Assembly: GCA_008933995.1 (NCBI GenBank)
Contig: WARS01000065.1
Coordinates: 1,054,001 to 1,118,000 of the forward strand
Reading direction: 5' to 3'
Source: Datnioides undecimradiatus
Lineage: Eukaryota > Chordata > Actinopteri > Lobotiformes > Datnioididae
DNA: 64,000 nt
The translations under genes were made by a program, and so were the position numbers. Shown here one piece after another: positions 37,913 through 51,000 of the stretch (its first letter is position 1; each line of letters opens with the position of its first letter). The notes beneath the pieces are model-generated. The model had not been told where the DNA came from. It did no database searches and saw only the letters and a list, made by a program, of their open reading frames with translations.

Positions 37913-38318
37913 GACCTTGGAAAAAAGATCAGTGTTAACTGTTTATGAAGGAGAAATTAATCATTTACATGCTGAGCTAGAGAGGAAATGTGTTTTGTTA
38001 ACATTGGCAATCACCTCTAAAAATAATACATTTCTAAATGTACAGTAAAAGCCACAACATATTTCAAAACTTTAACGTTCATTGCCTTTATTGCAGTTAC
38101 TAAAAACTTGTATTACGGCCAGAAACATCAAAATATTCTTGTTGTTATACAATTCAAGGTTGCCCACTGGCCAAAGTCCAGCTCGTTGATCATATGACTC
38201 AGGCTTACTGGAAACATAGTTTGAAATCTGAGAATAAAGACTAATTGCTTTAAATTATTAAATTAAACTTAAATGATTATATCTATTCAGTCCATCTATT
38301 ATTTAGTCTTGGTCTTAC

Positions 38319-38560
38319 CTTATTGCTGAATGTAAATCTTGACCACTGAGACAGCAAAAGCAAATGCTGAGACTGTGGTTGTAAAGCCAAAGTCCTCCCT
38401 GTTTCACTCTCACCACTCCCTCTGGACTTTTTTCAACTCTTGTGTTGTTCCAGAGTGGGAGGAGTAATGTCCAGATCAGGTGCCTCACCGGGTTTGTATT
38501 GTGTAGCATGTCTTTGTATTGTATTATGTAATAGTATTGTATTTGCATTGTTCTGTTCTG
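38319..38560 (-). promoter_or_regulatory. Probable TRIM gene 5' leader exon
   Basis: A minus-strand donor (AATAAG followed by gtaagacc) sits at 38318, about 400 bases upstream of the coding exon. No coding potential; the exon's far end is a guess. Confidence 0.35.
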
Positions 38561-38569
38561 GTCTAAGCA

Positions 38570-39076
38570 CCAAGGGAAAATTTGAATAAAGCTCCATCAC
38601 TTGACCATTTTAAGACTCTTTACTTCTCCAAACATGTTATCAAGATAGTATAACTCTCAGTGATAATAATTCACAGTTTCTAAAGAGGGTTGATTTGACT
38701 ATAGCAGAAAGGTGGGGTAATTGCAGCATATTTGACTTGGGAATGGTCCCTGCTACAGTTACAGTTACATAAAGGGCAAACAAGTTGTTTTTTTTAACCC
38801 TCAGATTAAAATAAAAAATGTCACTTTCACAAAAAAAAAACAAATCCCGAGTGACCTCCACTTGACTGCCATGATCATGAAGCATCCAAAAGTCTATGTG
38901 TTAAGTATAAAATGGATTTTGATATGGATCCCACAAATCAGTGCACAAAGGAAACATTACTCAAGGTTGGAAATTTCTAAAAAAACTAAATCTTAATGGT
39001 GGTGAAACAGCTCTACAAAACACAAGTGACAAAATGAGCCTACTAACAGTATATAATGGTCTTTAACATGATAAAA
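38570..39076. other. Intergenic / 3' UTR of the lectin-FN3 gene
   Basis: AT-rich, nothing coding recognised. On the minus strand it follows the tentative stop at 39077-39079, so part is likely 3' UTR. Confidence 0.4.
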
Positions 39077-42000
39077 CTAATGTTTCTGCATTCCATATTT
39101 GTTTCCTTCCTCTTTTTTCTCCACTGCTTTCAAGTCACTGAATGAACCCTCCAGGATATCATATCTGGTGTCAATCCATTTTGTTTGAGAAGCTAGATTT
39201 GACGAGGCCACAAACACAAACAAACACACATACATGCATACGGACACACAAACAACAAAAATGTTAATAATTAGTTAAATAATTTATAGACTGTGAATAA
39301 AAGCTAGTATTTGAATTGTAAAAATGAATTGAAACAGCAGTCTGTCTCACCTCCTGCAATACGACCTGTATGTCCGAGTCTAAAAACTGAATAAATGACT
39401 TTAATCTGATGTTCATTGAAACAACGTAATCTGTTGACAAAAATACACAATGTTAAATTAAATGCACATGATAATATTAAAGGACAATGGATTCCATTGA
39501 TAGAGTTAAGTATTGAAACCCTTAATCCAAGTGCTGAACTTACTATATATATATATAGCAGCTATATAACAGCCATCCATACAAGAATTTATGAAGCATG
39601 TGTTCATATTTCAAATGTTCAAATTGTATGTATGTGTAACATACATATTTACATATTTATACATATTTATACATACCTGTAAAGCAGTGATTTGCAAAAA
39701 ATAACAGTTGTGATTAGAATATTTTTTCAAACTTGTAAATATGTGTATGTATCTCAAATGAGAACTCAGAGCAAGGTTCAGACAATGCAATAAATATAAC
39801 ATGTGCATATACTTACAAGGCCCTGTTGTAGGAAACAGAGTCAGAAGAAGGTTTGACAAGATGGCATGTGTTGAAATATAAAGAGAAATACAATGGGATA
39901 AATTGAAAATTGTTACTATAATTACATTTGTATACTGAAAATTAAATCAACAGCTTTAATATTAAAATACAAAACAAAGAATAAACAATGAAGGACAAAG
40001 AAAACCCACAACTGAACAGGAATGGTGGAAAAACTGGGTAGTGTAGGTCTTAATACATTAAGGAGAAAAGCATTTATGTGTCAAACGTAAGAAGAAATAC
40101 CTATTGGTAGTACTGACAACTGTGCAGTAGTTTCATTTGTTTAGAGGTAAAAAAAAAATTTCAGCTTTCATCATCGTTCTGGTCAATCTTAGCTATTCCT
40201 GCTGCCGTAACATGAATTATGCTATATTACCATTTAAATGCCATTTAAATATATTTTAAATCATATAGTAGACTGTTAGGTGTAGCAGAGAAAAACAGTG
40301 TTGAGTAAAGACACAAAACTGAAGGCAAACATCTTACCAGTGGCTGCAGTGATGGATACTCCACTGCTTCTGACGTTCTCAAACACAGAGAAGAGAATGA
40401 ACGTGTATTTAGTTCCAGCAGTAAGAGATGAGACTGTGTGAATTACTGGTCCAACTCCAACTGGTGCAGTGATGTTGACCTCTGTGCCATTAAACTGGAG
40501 AATAAAGCTGTTGCTGTTCACTTTATTCCACTGCAGAGTGATGCTGGTCTTGTCTTGTCCTGTTAACCTGAAGCTTTGTGCATTTGGTGGAGCTGAGAAA
40601 GAAAAAGAGTAGGAAGCAAACTGAGGAACACTCAAAGAAAGTGTCAATGTTGAATGTTAGGGAGGTCACGTGATGATGGCCTAGGAGACGGTCGGTTTTG
40701 CGGGAGCTCCGCCAGCACCCTTCATATATTTTGCATTCTCTCTTAAACCACGTTATTTTTTTATAATGCCAGTGCAGTAGTATGACTCTTGAACAATTCT
40801 GGACAAAACAACGCCAAACAATGCCAAGGGGAAAGACTAAGTCGCGACAGCCAACTGACAACACGGCTATGGAGCTAGCCCGACATGGCGGCGAGCATGA
40901 TGAAGACGATGAGGAGGCAGAACTTGAACCCGGACTTGCTAAAGCGCTGGACTTGATGACCAACAAACTTATGATGGCTATTAACAACTAACTTGAGCCT
41001 TTGGCTAAAACAGTCCTCTCTCACACTACCGAGCTGAAGAGGGCTAATGACCGCTTGGATGAAGCAGAGGCTAGGATGCTGCAGCTTGAGACAGCTAACG
41101 AGCCGCAAGCTAATCGAAAAGCAGCCTTGGAAAGAAAAGTCGAAGCCCTTCACGACCATATAGATGACCTGGAAAACAGAGGGCGGCGGAAAAATGTCCG
41201 CATCCTCAACCTGCCCGAGAATATGGAGGGAAGAAATGCTTTGGACTTCTTTGAACATTGGTAACCGGATTTTCTCGGCATGGATGCTAAAGGGGGGGCC
41301 GAGTTAAGCTAGAGTGGGCTCACCGCTCTCTAATGCCCAAGACCGGGTCCAATCAGCGACCGCGCCCGGTTATCATCCGGTTCCACACGTTTCCGGACAA
41401 GCAGAGAGTGATGGCAGCAGTACGGTGGAAAGCAGTGGACGGGGATAATACTCTGGAGGGAAGGAAAATATCCTTCTACCATGACCTGTCCGCCGTAGTA
41501 CTTTGCAAACAGAAAGAATTTAATGAAGCCAAACAATGTCTCAGACAAATCGGTGCTGATAACTTCATGCTCACTGAATGGCACCAAGAAAACCTTCCTC
41601 TCCCCGACAGAGGCTCTGACCTTTGCAACCAGCACAGCACGTCAAGAATGACGGATTCTCCGACCATATGAGAGCTAAGTTTGAACACTAGGTCATGTAC
41701 ACTGGTGACTATGCCCTGTTAGGGTACATCTTACATTCATGTGAATGATTACTCATTATCATAATATGTATGTAGGTGTCCCCCCCGCTTAATTATACAC
41801 CAGTATTCATTCAGTGGAAGTCCAGCTGGTTTAGGAGTAGATGACGATTCACATTTAAAGGCTTATAAGTTGAAAACTTTTGTTTATCAGGTAATATTTG
41901 GGTGTTGCTGTGAGCTCTGGTCAACTGGGTTATGTCACTTGCTGGAGGTGCCTTACAGAACAGCAATCCCCCCGCAATCTGGGGAAGGACCACCCCCCCC

Positions 42001-45000
42001 CCCGTTTTTGCATAATTTTTTTACTGTTATGGTTCCATATGTTCTGTTTTTTTTGTTACTTGTAGTTCATGCTCAGTACTGGTCTCTCACATTCAGTGCA
42101 TCATGTCAACATATTTCGATAAACTGCCCGCCCAAATTATACTTGCCAACAGAGTGATGCCACCTTATAAGTTAAAACTCTGTTCATGGAATATAAGGGG
42201 TTTAAGGGATAATGTGAAGCGAAGAAAGGTTTACTCTTTGTTGAAGAGGGAGGGGGTGGATGTGGCTTTATTACAGGAGTCCCACTTAGAGGACAATGAA
42301 CATCTCAAACTCAAATACGGCTGGGTTGGCCAGGTGTACTTTTCCTCTTTTACCACTAGTAGCAGAGGGGTTGATACACAAGAATCTACCATTCCAATTA
42401 AAAAAGTGTATAAAAGACAAGTACGGAAGATTTGTGATTATAAATGGTGTCTTAAATGGCAAAGAAATTACAATTATGAATCTTTATTGCCCACCTAACT
42501 ATTCTCCAGATTTGTTAACTAAAGCATTTTTAGAATTTGCAGAAGTATCTTCGCCACTGGCCTTGGTGGGAGGTGACTTTAATTGTTTACTTAATCCTCG
42601 ACTTGATAGACACCCCCCACGAAATACTCTTCTGTCAAACCAGGCTAGAGCCCTCTTGTCGACTTGTGGGGAAGTTAACCTGGTTGATATATGGCGACCA
42701 TTGCACCCATCTGATAGAGAATTCACCTTTTACTCCCCCCCACAAGTGCCACACGCGGATTGATTATTTTCTCGTACCCCAGTCTATGATCCAACTTGTG
42801 TCTTCCTGCTCAATAGGCAATATTGTGGTTAGTGATCATGCAATTTTGCTCCTTGAATTATCTCTTGACATAGAATCTGCAAAAAGTAAATGCTGGAGAC
42901 TCGATGTGCGTCTCCTGAAAGATGACAAATTCATCTCTTATCTGAAAAGTGAATTTAAGATATTCTTGTCTATTAATTCACAATCTACTAGCAACCCATC
43001 CTTACTGTGGGAAACTGCCAAAGCATACATTAGGGGTTTAATTATAGCCTGTTCAGCCTCAAAAAGGAAAAAACAATTAGAACAGCAACTAAAACTTGAA
43101 AAAGAACTGGCAGATATTAAAAGTGCACTTGGCTTATCATCAGACCTATTACTGTTGCAGAGGAAATGCGCAATACAGGCTGCTCTAGACACCTTACTAA
43201 CCCAGCAGGCTAGGAGTGCGCTCCTCTTCTCAAAGCAAAAGTTATATGAGCATGGGGACAAGTCCAGTAAGTATTTATCCCATTTGACCAAAATTAAAAG
43301 GGAGTGATTCCTTCAATTTTAGATGAGAACAGCACCCGCCACTTTGATAACAAAAACATTAATAACACTTTCAGACAATTTTATGCTAGGTTGTATGAGT
43401 CAGATCAACCACAGGGAGTCTCAGATAGGATGGAATCCTTTCTAGGGAGACTAACCCTCCCAACCATCTCTGATTCCCAAAAATGTGAATTAAATGCTCC
43501 CATCTCCAGGGAGGAGGCCTTGTTAGCACTTAAAGGCCTACAGTCAGGCAAGGCACCAGGGCCTGATGGCCTGAGCAGTGAATTTTATCGAGAATTTCAA
43601 GATGTGCTCGTAGACCCCTTCTTGGAAATGTTGGAACATTCTTTCATCACTGGTAGCCTCCCCCATTCATTAAGAGAAGCCGATATCACTTTAATTTTGA
43701 AAAAAGGAAAGTCCCCTGAGGACTGCGCAGGATACAGGTCTATTGCTCTTTTGAATCAGGACATTAAAATACTATCCAAAATATTAGCATTACGTCTTGT
43801 GAAAGTTCTACCTTTTCTCATCAGAGAGGATCAGACAGGCTTTATCAAAGGTAGAAATTCCAGTTACAATGTTAGGAGGCTTCTGCATATTATCGATATT
43901 TGTCAGACACAGGAAATTGATAGCATTGTCATTTCATTGGATGCAGAAAAGGCATTTGACCGTGTCAAATGGTCATACCTGTTCAATGTCTTACGTAAAT
44001 TTAATCTGGGAGACAATTTTATTAGATGGGTCATATTACTATATAAGAACCCCATGGCCGCAGTCATTACCAATGGCTATAGATCTGACAACTTCCCACT
44101 TCATCGCTCAACACGCCAGGGCTGCCCTCTTAGCCCTGCTCTTTTTGCCCTTGCAATAGAGCCTCTCGCTGAGGCCATAAGGCAAGACTCTGATATAATT
44201 GGCATAAAAGTGGGTGAGATCCAACATAAAATTTCCCTCTACGCTGATGATGTATTGCTTTATGTGCTGGAACCTGAAACTTCTGTTTCACGTCTTGTTG
44301 AGGTAATCACTTTGTTTGGAGATTTTTCGGGTTACAAAATCAATTTCTCAAAATCTTTATCTATGCCAATGGGAAGCCTTAGGGATAAAACTGACACACT
44401 ACCCTCATTCCCATTTAAATGGTCCATAACAGGTTTTGTCTACCTGGGCATTCATATCACACCCTTGTTTCATGAAATGTTTAGGGCCAATTTTAACCCC
44501 CTCCTAGACTCCATAAAGAAGGACCTGAACAGATGGGCTCCACTCCCCTTGTCATTGCTTGGTAGAGTGTCTATCATCAAAATGAATGTTTTGCCAAGAT
44601 TATTATACCCCCTACAGATGATCCCACTACTCTTGTCAGGCAAGATACTGAAGCTGCTTGATGGCTGGCTGAGTGACTTCATTTGGAACAAGAGAAAGCC
44701 CAGGCTAAAAGTAGCGAAACTACAACTTCCTAGTTTGAAGGGTGGTCTAGATCTTCCCAACATCAGATGGTATTAGCTGGTGGGAATGGGTCAAGGAGGA
44801 TCCTACCTCTGATTTGCTGAGTTTAGAGAAGTCACAGACCTCAGGCTCCCTGTTAGGCCTTTTGGCCTTCAAGGACTTAAAGTCAGCCAGGAACCATTGT
44901 AAAAACAATCCTATAATCTGTAATACTTTAAAAGCATGGTTTATTATACGAAAGCTTGAAGGGAGGTCTGGACTAACATCTCCATTGGCTCCAATTCAAG

Positions 45001-48000
45001 GCAATCCTAACTTCTTGCCAGGCATGATGGATGGTGGATATAGCACTTGGACATCTCAGGGGATAAAGAGGATGCATGATTTATTTCAGGGTGCATCCAT
45101 GCTATCATTTGCACAACTTCAAGAAAAGTATAATCTCCCCAGGCATGATTTTTTCAAATATCTGCAGATTCGAGACTTCATAAACAGAGAAACTACTCTC
45201 AATAGTGATGCCACTATATCCGCAGTTGAACAATTACTTCTCCTTGGCCCAGCTAAGAAATCCATTGCTCGCTTTTACAATGTCTTAAGCCAGACTGATG
45301 TGATAAATGTACAGGATGTTATGCAGATGTGGCAAGGTGAACTTGGTATAGATATTGATGGGGATAAATGGACTAAGATATGGACTCAAACTAAGAAAAT
45401 ATCTGTGTGTAACCATGCCAGATTGCTGCAATTTAAGATTGTGCACCGTTTACAAATCTCCCCCAACAAAAGACATAATATGAACTCTCAACTCTCACCT
45501 GCATGCTTAAAATGTAAAATCTCAGTGGGCACCTATACTCACTATATTTGGTCTTGTCCTAAAATTCAAGCGTACTGGATGGATGTTCTGCAAGATCTGG
45601 AAAATATATTTGGTGTTGTGTTGCACGTGGACCCTCTTTCTCTAATACTGGGTTACCCCAGTCAAGATACTATTGTGGATGCTGATTCTGCCAGACTGTA
45701 TGATATCCTTACATATACAGCAAGGAAGAATATCTTTTTGTCTTGGATAAGTGATAAGCCCCCCACTAAATCAAACTGGCATAAGATGATTATGGAATGT
45801 TTTCCCCTTGAATACCTGACCTGTCTGGTTCATTCTTCAGAGGGACAATTTATGAACATTTGGATTCCATATCTTCACTTTTCCAACTCTACAGTGGCTT
45901 CAGTGCTCTCGGGTGTTGTCCTTGGCTAGCCTTTAGCTCTTTACCTGTGTCATGTTGTCATTGCACTGATCGGGTACATGTGAGATGTAAATGTGTATCT
46001 GTGCTGTCTTTTTGTTGTTATTATGTTAATATATATATAAAAATTCAATACGATAGCACATTTGAGAAAAAAAAACAAGAATGCCGTTGGTGAGATAGGG
46101 AAGAAATGAAACAAATCTATGCATTACTTTGAAGGTGTTTGGATCCAGTGATAACGTTAGTTAAAAAGAGAGATGTAGATGACAATGAAGGAAAAATATT
46201 CTGGGTAAAATACTTATAAACTGCATTGAAAAAAGCAGAGAAGAGTTGAACTGACAATAAAAGAAAATATGACAATGAAGATATATTGTGATAGTTTCAT
46301 TGTTGCAATATTACACATTTACTCTGCTGCACTGAAAAACAGGGCATAACTAGCATGAAACAATTGAATAAAAATAGTGTGACAGTGATATTTACCAGTG
46401 GCTGCAGTGATGGTTACTCCACTGCTTCTGACGTTTTCATACACGGACAGGAGAATGAACGTGTATTTAGTTCCAGCAGCAAGATATGATACTGTGTAAA
46501 TCACTGGTCCAACTCCAACTGGTGCAGTGATGTTGACCTCTGTACCATTAAACTGGAGAATAAAGCTGCTGTTGTTCACTTCACTCCACTGCAGAGTGAT
46601 GCTGGTCTCGTCTTGTCCTGTTGATCTAAAACTCTCTGTGTTTGGAGGAGCTGAGAAAGGAAATGGTAGTTTTTTGGTGTTGAAAATACACTGTGGTTAT
46701 TTTGCATTGGAGTTAGAATTGTGTCAGGGAGAAGCATGAAGTAAGCAGGGCGCAGAGATTAGATGATCACCATGTCTGAACTACACTTCAGACTGATCAT
46801 TTTAGCCCTAGCTTAAAAGGTAGTGAACATCTTACCAGTGGCTGCAGTAATGGTTACTCCACTGCTTCTGACGTTTTCATACACGGAGAAGAGAGTGAAT
46901 GTGTATTTAGTTCCAGCAGTAAGAGATGAGACTGTGTGAGTCACTGGTCCAACTCCAACTGGTGCAGTGATGTTGACCTGTGTACCATTAAACTGGAGAA
47001 TAAAGCTGCTGTTGTTCACTTTATTCCACTGCAGAGTGATGCTGGTCTCGTCTTGTCCTGTTGATCTAAAACTCTCTGTGTTTGGAGGAGCTGAGAAAGG
47101 AAATGGTAGTTTTTTGGTGTTGAAAATACACTGTGGTTATTTTGCATTGGAGTTAGAATTGTGTCAGGGAGAAGCATGAAGTAAGCAGGGCGCAGAGATT
47201 AGATGATCACCATGTCTGAACTACACTTCAGACTGATCATTTTAGCCCTAGCTTAAAAGGTAGTGAACATCTTACCAGTGGCTGCAGTAATGGTTACTCC
47301 ACTGCTTCTGACGTTTTCATACACGGAGAAGAGAGTGAATGTGTATTTAGTTCCAGCAGTAAGAGATGAGACTGTGTGAGTCACTGGTCCAACTCCAACT
47401 GGTGCAGTGATGTTGACCTGTGTACCATTAAACTGGAGAATAAAGCTGCTGTTGTTCACTTTATTCCACTGCAGAGTGATGCTGGTCTCGTCTTGTCCTG
47501 TTGATCTAAAACTCTCTGTGTTTGGAGGAGCTGAGAAAGGAAATGGTAGTTTTTTGGTGTTGAAAATACACTGTGGTTATTTTGCATTGGAGTTAGAATT
47601 GTGTCAGGGAGAAGCATGAAGTAAGCAGGGCGCAGAGATTAGATGATCACCATGTCTGAACTACACTTCAGACTGATCATTTTAGCCCTAGCTTAAAAGG
47701 TAGTGAACATCTTACCAGTGGCTGCAGTAATGGTTACTCCACTGCTTCTGACGTTTTCATACACGGAGAAGAGAGTGAATGTGTATTTAGTTCCAGCAGT
47801 AAGAGATGAGACTGTGTGAGTCACTGGTCCAACTCCAACTGGTGCAGTGATGTTGACCTGTGTACCATTAAACTGGAGAATAAAGCTGCTGTTGTTCACT
47901 TTATTCCACTGCAGAGTGATGCTGGTCTCGTCTTGTCCTGTTGATCTAAAACTCTCTGTGTTTGGAGGAGCTGAGAAAGGAAATGGTAGTTTTTTGGTGT

Positions 48001-51000
48001 TGAAAATACACTGTGGTTATTTTGCATTGGAGTTAGAATTGTGTCAGGGAGAAGCATGAAGTAAGCAGGGCGCAGAGATTAGATGATCACCATGTCTGAA
48101 CTACACTTCAGACTGATCATTTTAGCCCTAGCTTAAAAGGTAGTGAACATCTTACCAGTGGCTGCAGTAATGGTTACTCCACTGCTTCTGACGTTTTCAT
48201 ACACGGAGAAGAGAGTGAATGTGTATTTAGTTCCAGCAGTAAGAGATGAGACTGTGTGAGTCACTGGTCCAACTCCAACTGGTGCAGTGATGTTGACCTG
48301 TGTACCATTAAACTGGAGAATAAAGCTGCTGTTGTTCACTTTATTCCACTGCAGAGTGATGCTGGTCTCGTCTTGTCCTGTTGATCTAAAACTCTCTGTG
48401 TTTGGAGGAGCTGAGAAAGGAAATGGTAGTTTTTTGGTGTTGAAAATACACTGTGGTTATTTTGCATTGGAGTTAGAATTGTGTCAGGGAGAAGCATGAA
48501 GTAAGCAGGGCGCAGAGATTAGATGATCACCATGTCTGAACTACACTTCAGACTGATCATTTTAGCCCTAGCTTAAAAGGTAGTGAACATCTTACCAGTG
48601 GCTGCAGTAATGGTTACTCCACTGCTTCTGACGTTTTCATACACGGAGAAGAGAGTGAATGTGTATTTAGTTCCAGCAGTAAGAGATGAGACTGTGTGAG
48701 TCACTGGTCCAACTCCAACTGGTGCAGTGATGTTGACCTGTGTACCATTAAACTGGAGAATAAAGCTGCTGTTGTTCACTTTATTCCACTGCAGAGTGAT
48801 GCTGGTCTCGTCTTGTCCTGTTGATCTAAAACTCTCTGTGTTTGGAGGAGCTGAGAAAGGAAATGGTAGTTTTTTGGTGTTGAAAATACACTGTGGTTAT
48901 TTTGCATTGGAGTTAGAATTGTGTCAGGGAGAAGCATGAAGTAAGCAGGGCGCAGAGATTAGATGATCACCATGTCTGAACTACACTTCAGACTGATCAT
49001 TTTAGCCCTAGCTTAAAAGGTAGTGAACATCTTACCAGTGGCTGCAGTAATGGTTACTCCACTGCTTCTGACGTTTTCATACACGGAGAAGAGAGTGAAT
49101 GTGTATTTAGTTCCAGCAGTAAGAGATGAGACTGTGTGAGTCACTGGTCCAACTCCAACTGGTGCAGTGATGTTGACCTGTGTACCATTAAACTGGAGAA
49201 TAAAGCTGCTGTTGTTCACTTTATTCCACTGCAGAGTGATGCTGGTCTCGTCTTGTCCTGTTGATCTAAAACTCTCTGTGTTTGGAGGAGCTGAGAAAGG
49301 AAATGGTAGTTTTTTGGTGTTGAAAATACACTGTGGTTATTTTGCATTGGAGTTAGAATTGTGTCAGGGAGAAGCATGAAGTAAGCAGGGCGCAGAGATT
49401 AGATGATCACCATGTCTGAACTACACTTCAGACTGATCATTTTAGCCCTAGCTTAAAAGGTAGTGAACATCTTACCAGTGGCTGCAGTAATGGTTACTCC
49501 ACTGCTTCTGACGTTTTCATACACGGAGAAGAGAGTGAATGTGTATTTAGTTCCAGCAGTAAGAGATGAGACTGTGTGAGTCACTGGTCCAACTCCAACT
49601 GGTGCAGTGATGTTGACCTGTGTACCATTAAACTGGAGAATAAAGCTGCTGTTGTTCACTTTATTCCACTGCAGAGTGATGCTGGTCTCGTCTTGTCCTG
49701 TTGATCTAAAACTCTCTGTGTTTGGAGGAGCTGAGAAAGGAAATGGTAGTTTTTTGGTGTTGAAAATACACTGTGGTTATTTTGCATTGGAGTTAGAATT
49801 GTGTCAGGGAGAAGCATGAAGTAAGCAGGGCGCAGAGATTAGATGATCACCATGTCTGAACTACACTTCAGACTGATCATTTTAGCCCTAGCTTAAAAGG
49901 TAGTGAACATCTTACCAGTGGCTGCAGTAATGGTTACTCCACTGCTTCTGACGTTTTCATACACGGAGAAGAGAGTGAATGTGTATTTAGTTCCAGCAGT
50001 AAGAGATGAGACTGTGTGAGTCACTGGTCCAACTCCAACTGGTGCAGTGATGTTGACCTGTGTACCATTAAACTGGAGAATAAAGCTGCTGTTGTTCACT
50101 TTATTCCACTGCAGAGTGATGCTGGTCTCGTCTTGTCCTGTTGATCTAAAACTCTCTGTGTTTGGAGGAGCTGAGAAAGGAAATGGTAGTTTTTTGGTGT
50201 TGAAAATACACTGTGGTTATTTTGCATTGGAGTTAGAATTGTGTCAGGGAGAAGCATGAAGTAAGCAGGGCGCAGAGATTAGATGATCACCATGTCTGAA
50301 CTACACTTCAGACTGACACCTTTAGCCATTGTTCAAAAGGTATTGACAAAGTCAAACATCTTACCAGTGGCTGCAGTGATGGTTATTCCCCTGCTTCTGA
50401 CGTTCTCAAACACGGAGAAGAGAGTGAATGTGTATTTAGTTCCAGCAGCGAGAGATGATACTGCGTGAATCACTGGTCCAACTCCAACTGGTGCAGTGAT
50501 GTTGACCTCTGTGCCATTAAACTGGAAAATAAAGCTGCTGTTGTTCACTTTATTCCACTGCAGAGTGATGTTGGTCTCGTCTTGTCCTGTTGATCTAAAA
50601 CTCTCTGTGTTTGGAGGAGCTGAGGAGAGAAATGGTCGTTTTTTGGTGTTGAAAATACACTGTTGATATTTTGCATTGGAGTCAGAATTGTGTCAGGGAG
50701 AAGCATGAAGTAAGCAGGGCCGCAGAGATTAGATGATCACCATGTCTGAACTACACTTCAGACTGATCATGTTAGCCCTGATTCAAAGGGCATTGACAAA
50801 GTCAAACATCTTACCAGTGACTGCAGTAATGGTTACTCCACTGCTTCTGACGTTTTTATACACAGAGAAGAGAGTGAACGTGTATTTAGTTCCAGCAGTA
50901 AGAGATGAGACTGTGTGATTTACTGGTCCAACTCCAACTGGTGCAGTGATGTTGACCTCTGTGCCATTAAACTGGAGAATAAAGCTGCTGTTGTTCACTT

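Noticed and set aside
42103-45929. A host gene derived from the reverse transcriptase
   Set aside because: The frames carry breaks and standard LINE domain order with an A-rich end; nothing suggests host use.
46967-50259. Repeated 70-residue plus-strand frames (MMLTCVPLNWRIK...) at 440-bp steps
   Set aside because: They are the reverse strand of the FN3 exons; the minus frame has the splice sites, phases and domain match.
46585-50316. CRISPR-like or satellite array
   Set aside because: The unit is 440 bp, has no unique spacers, contains a coding exon with splice sites, and sits in a vertebrate gene.
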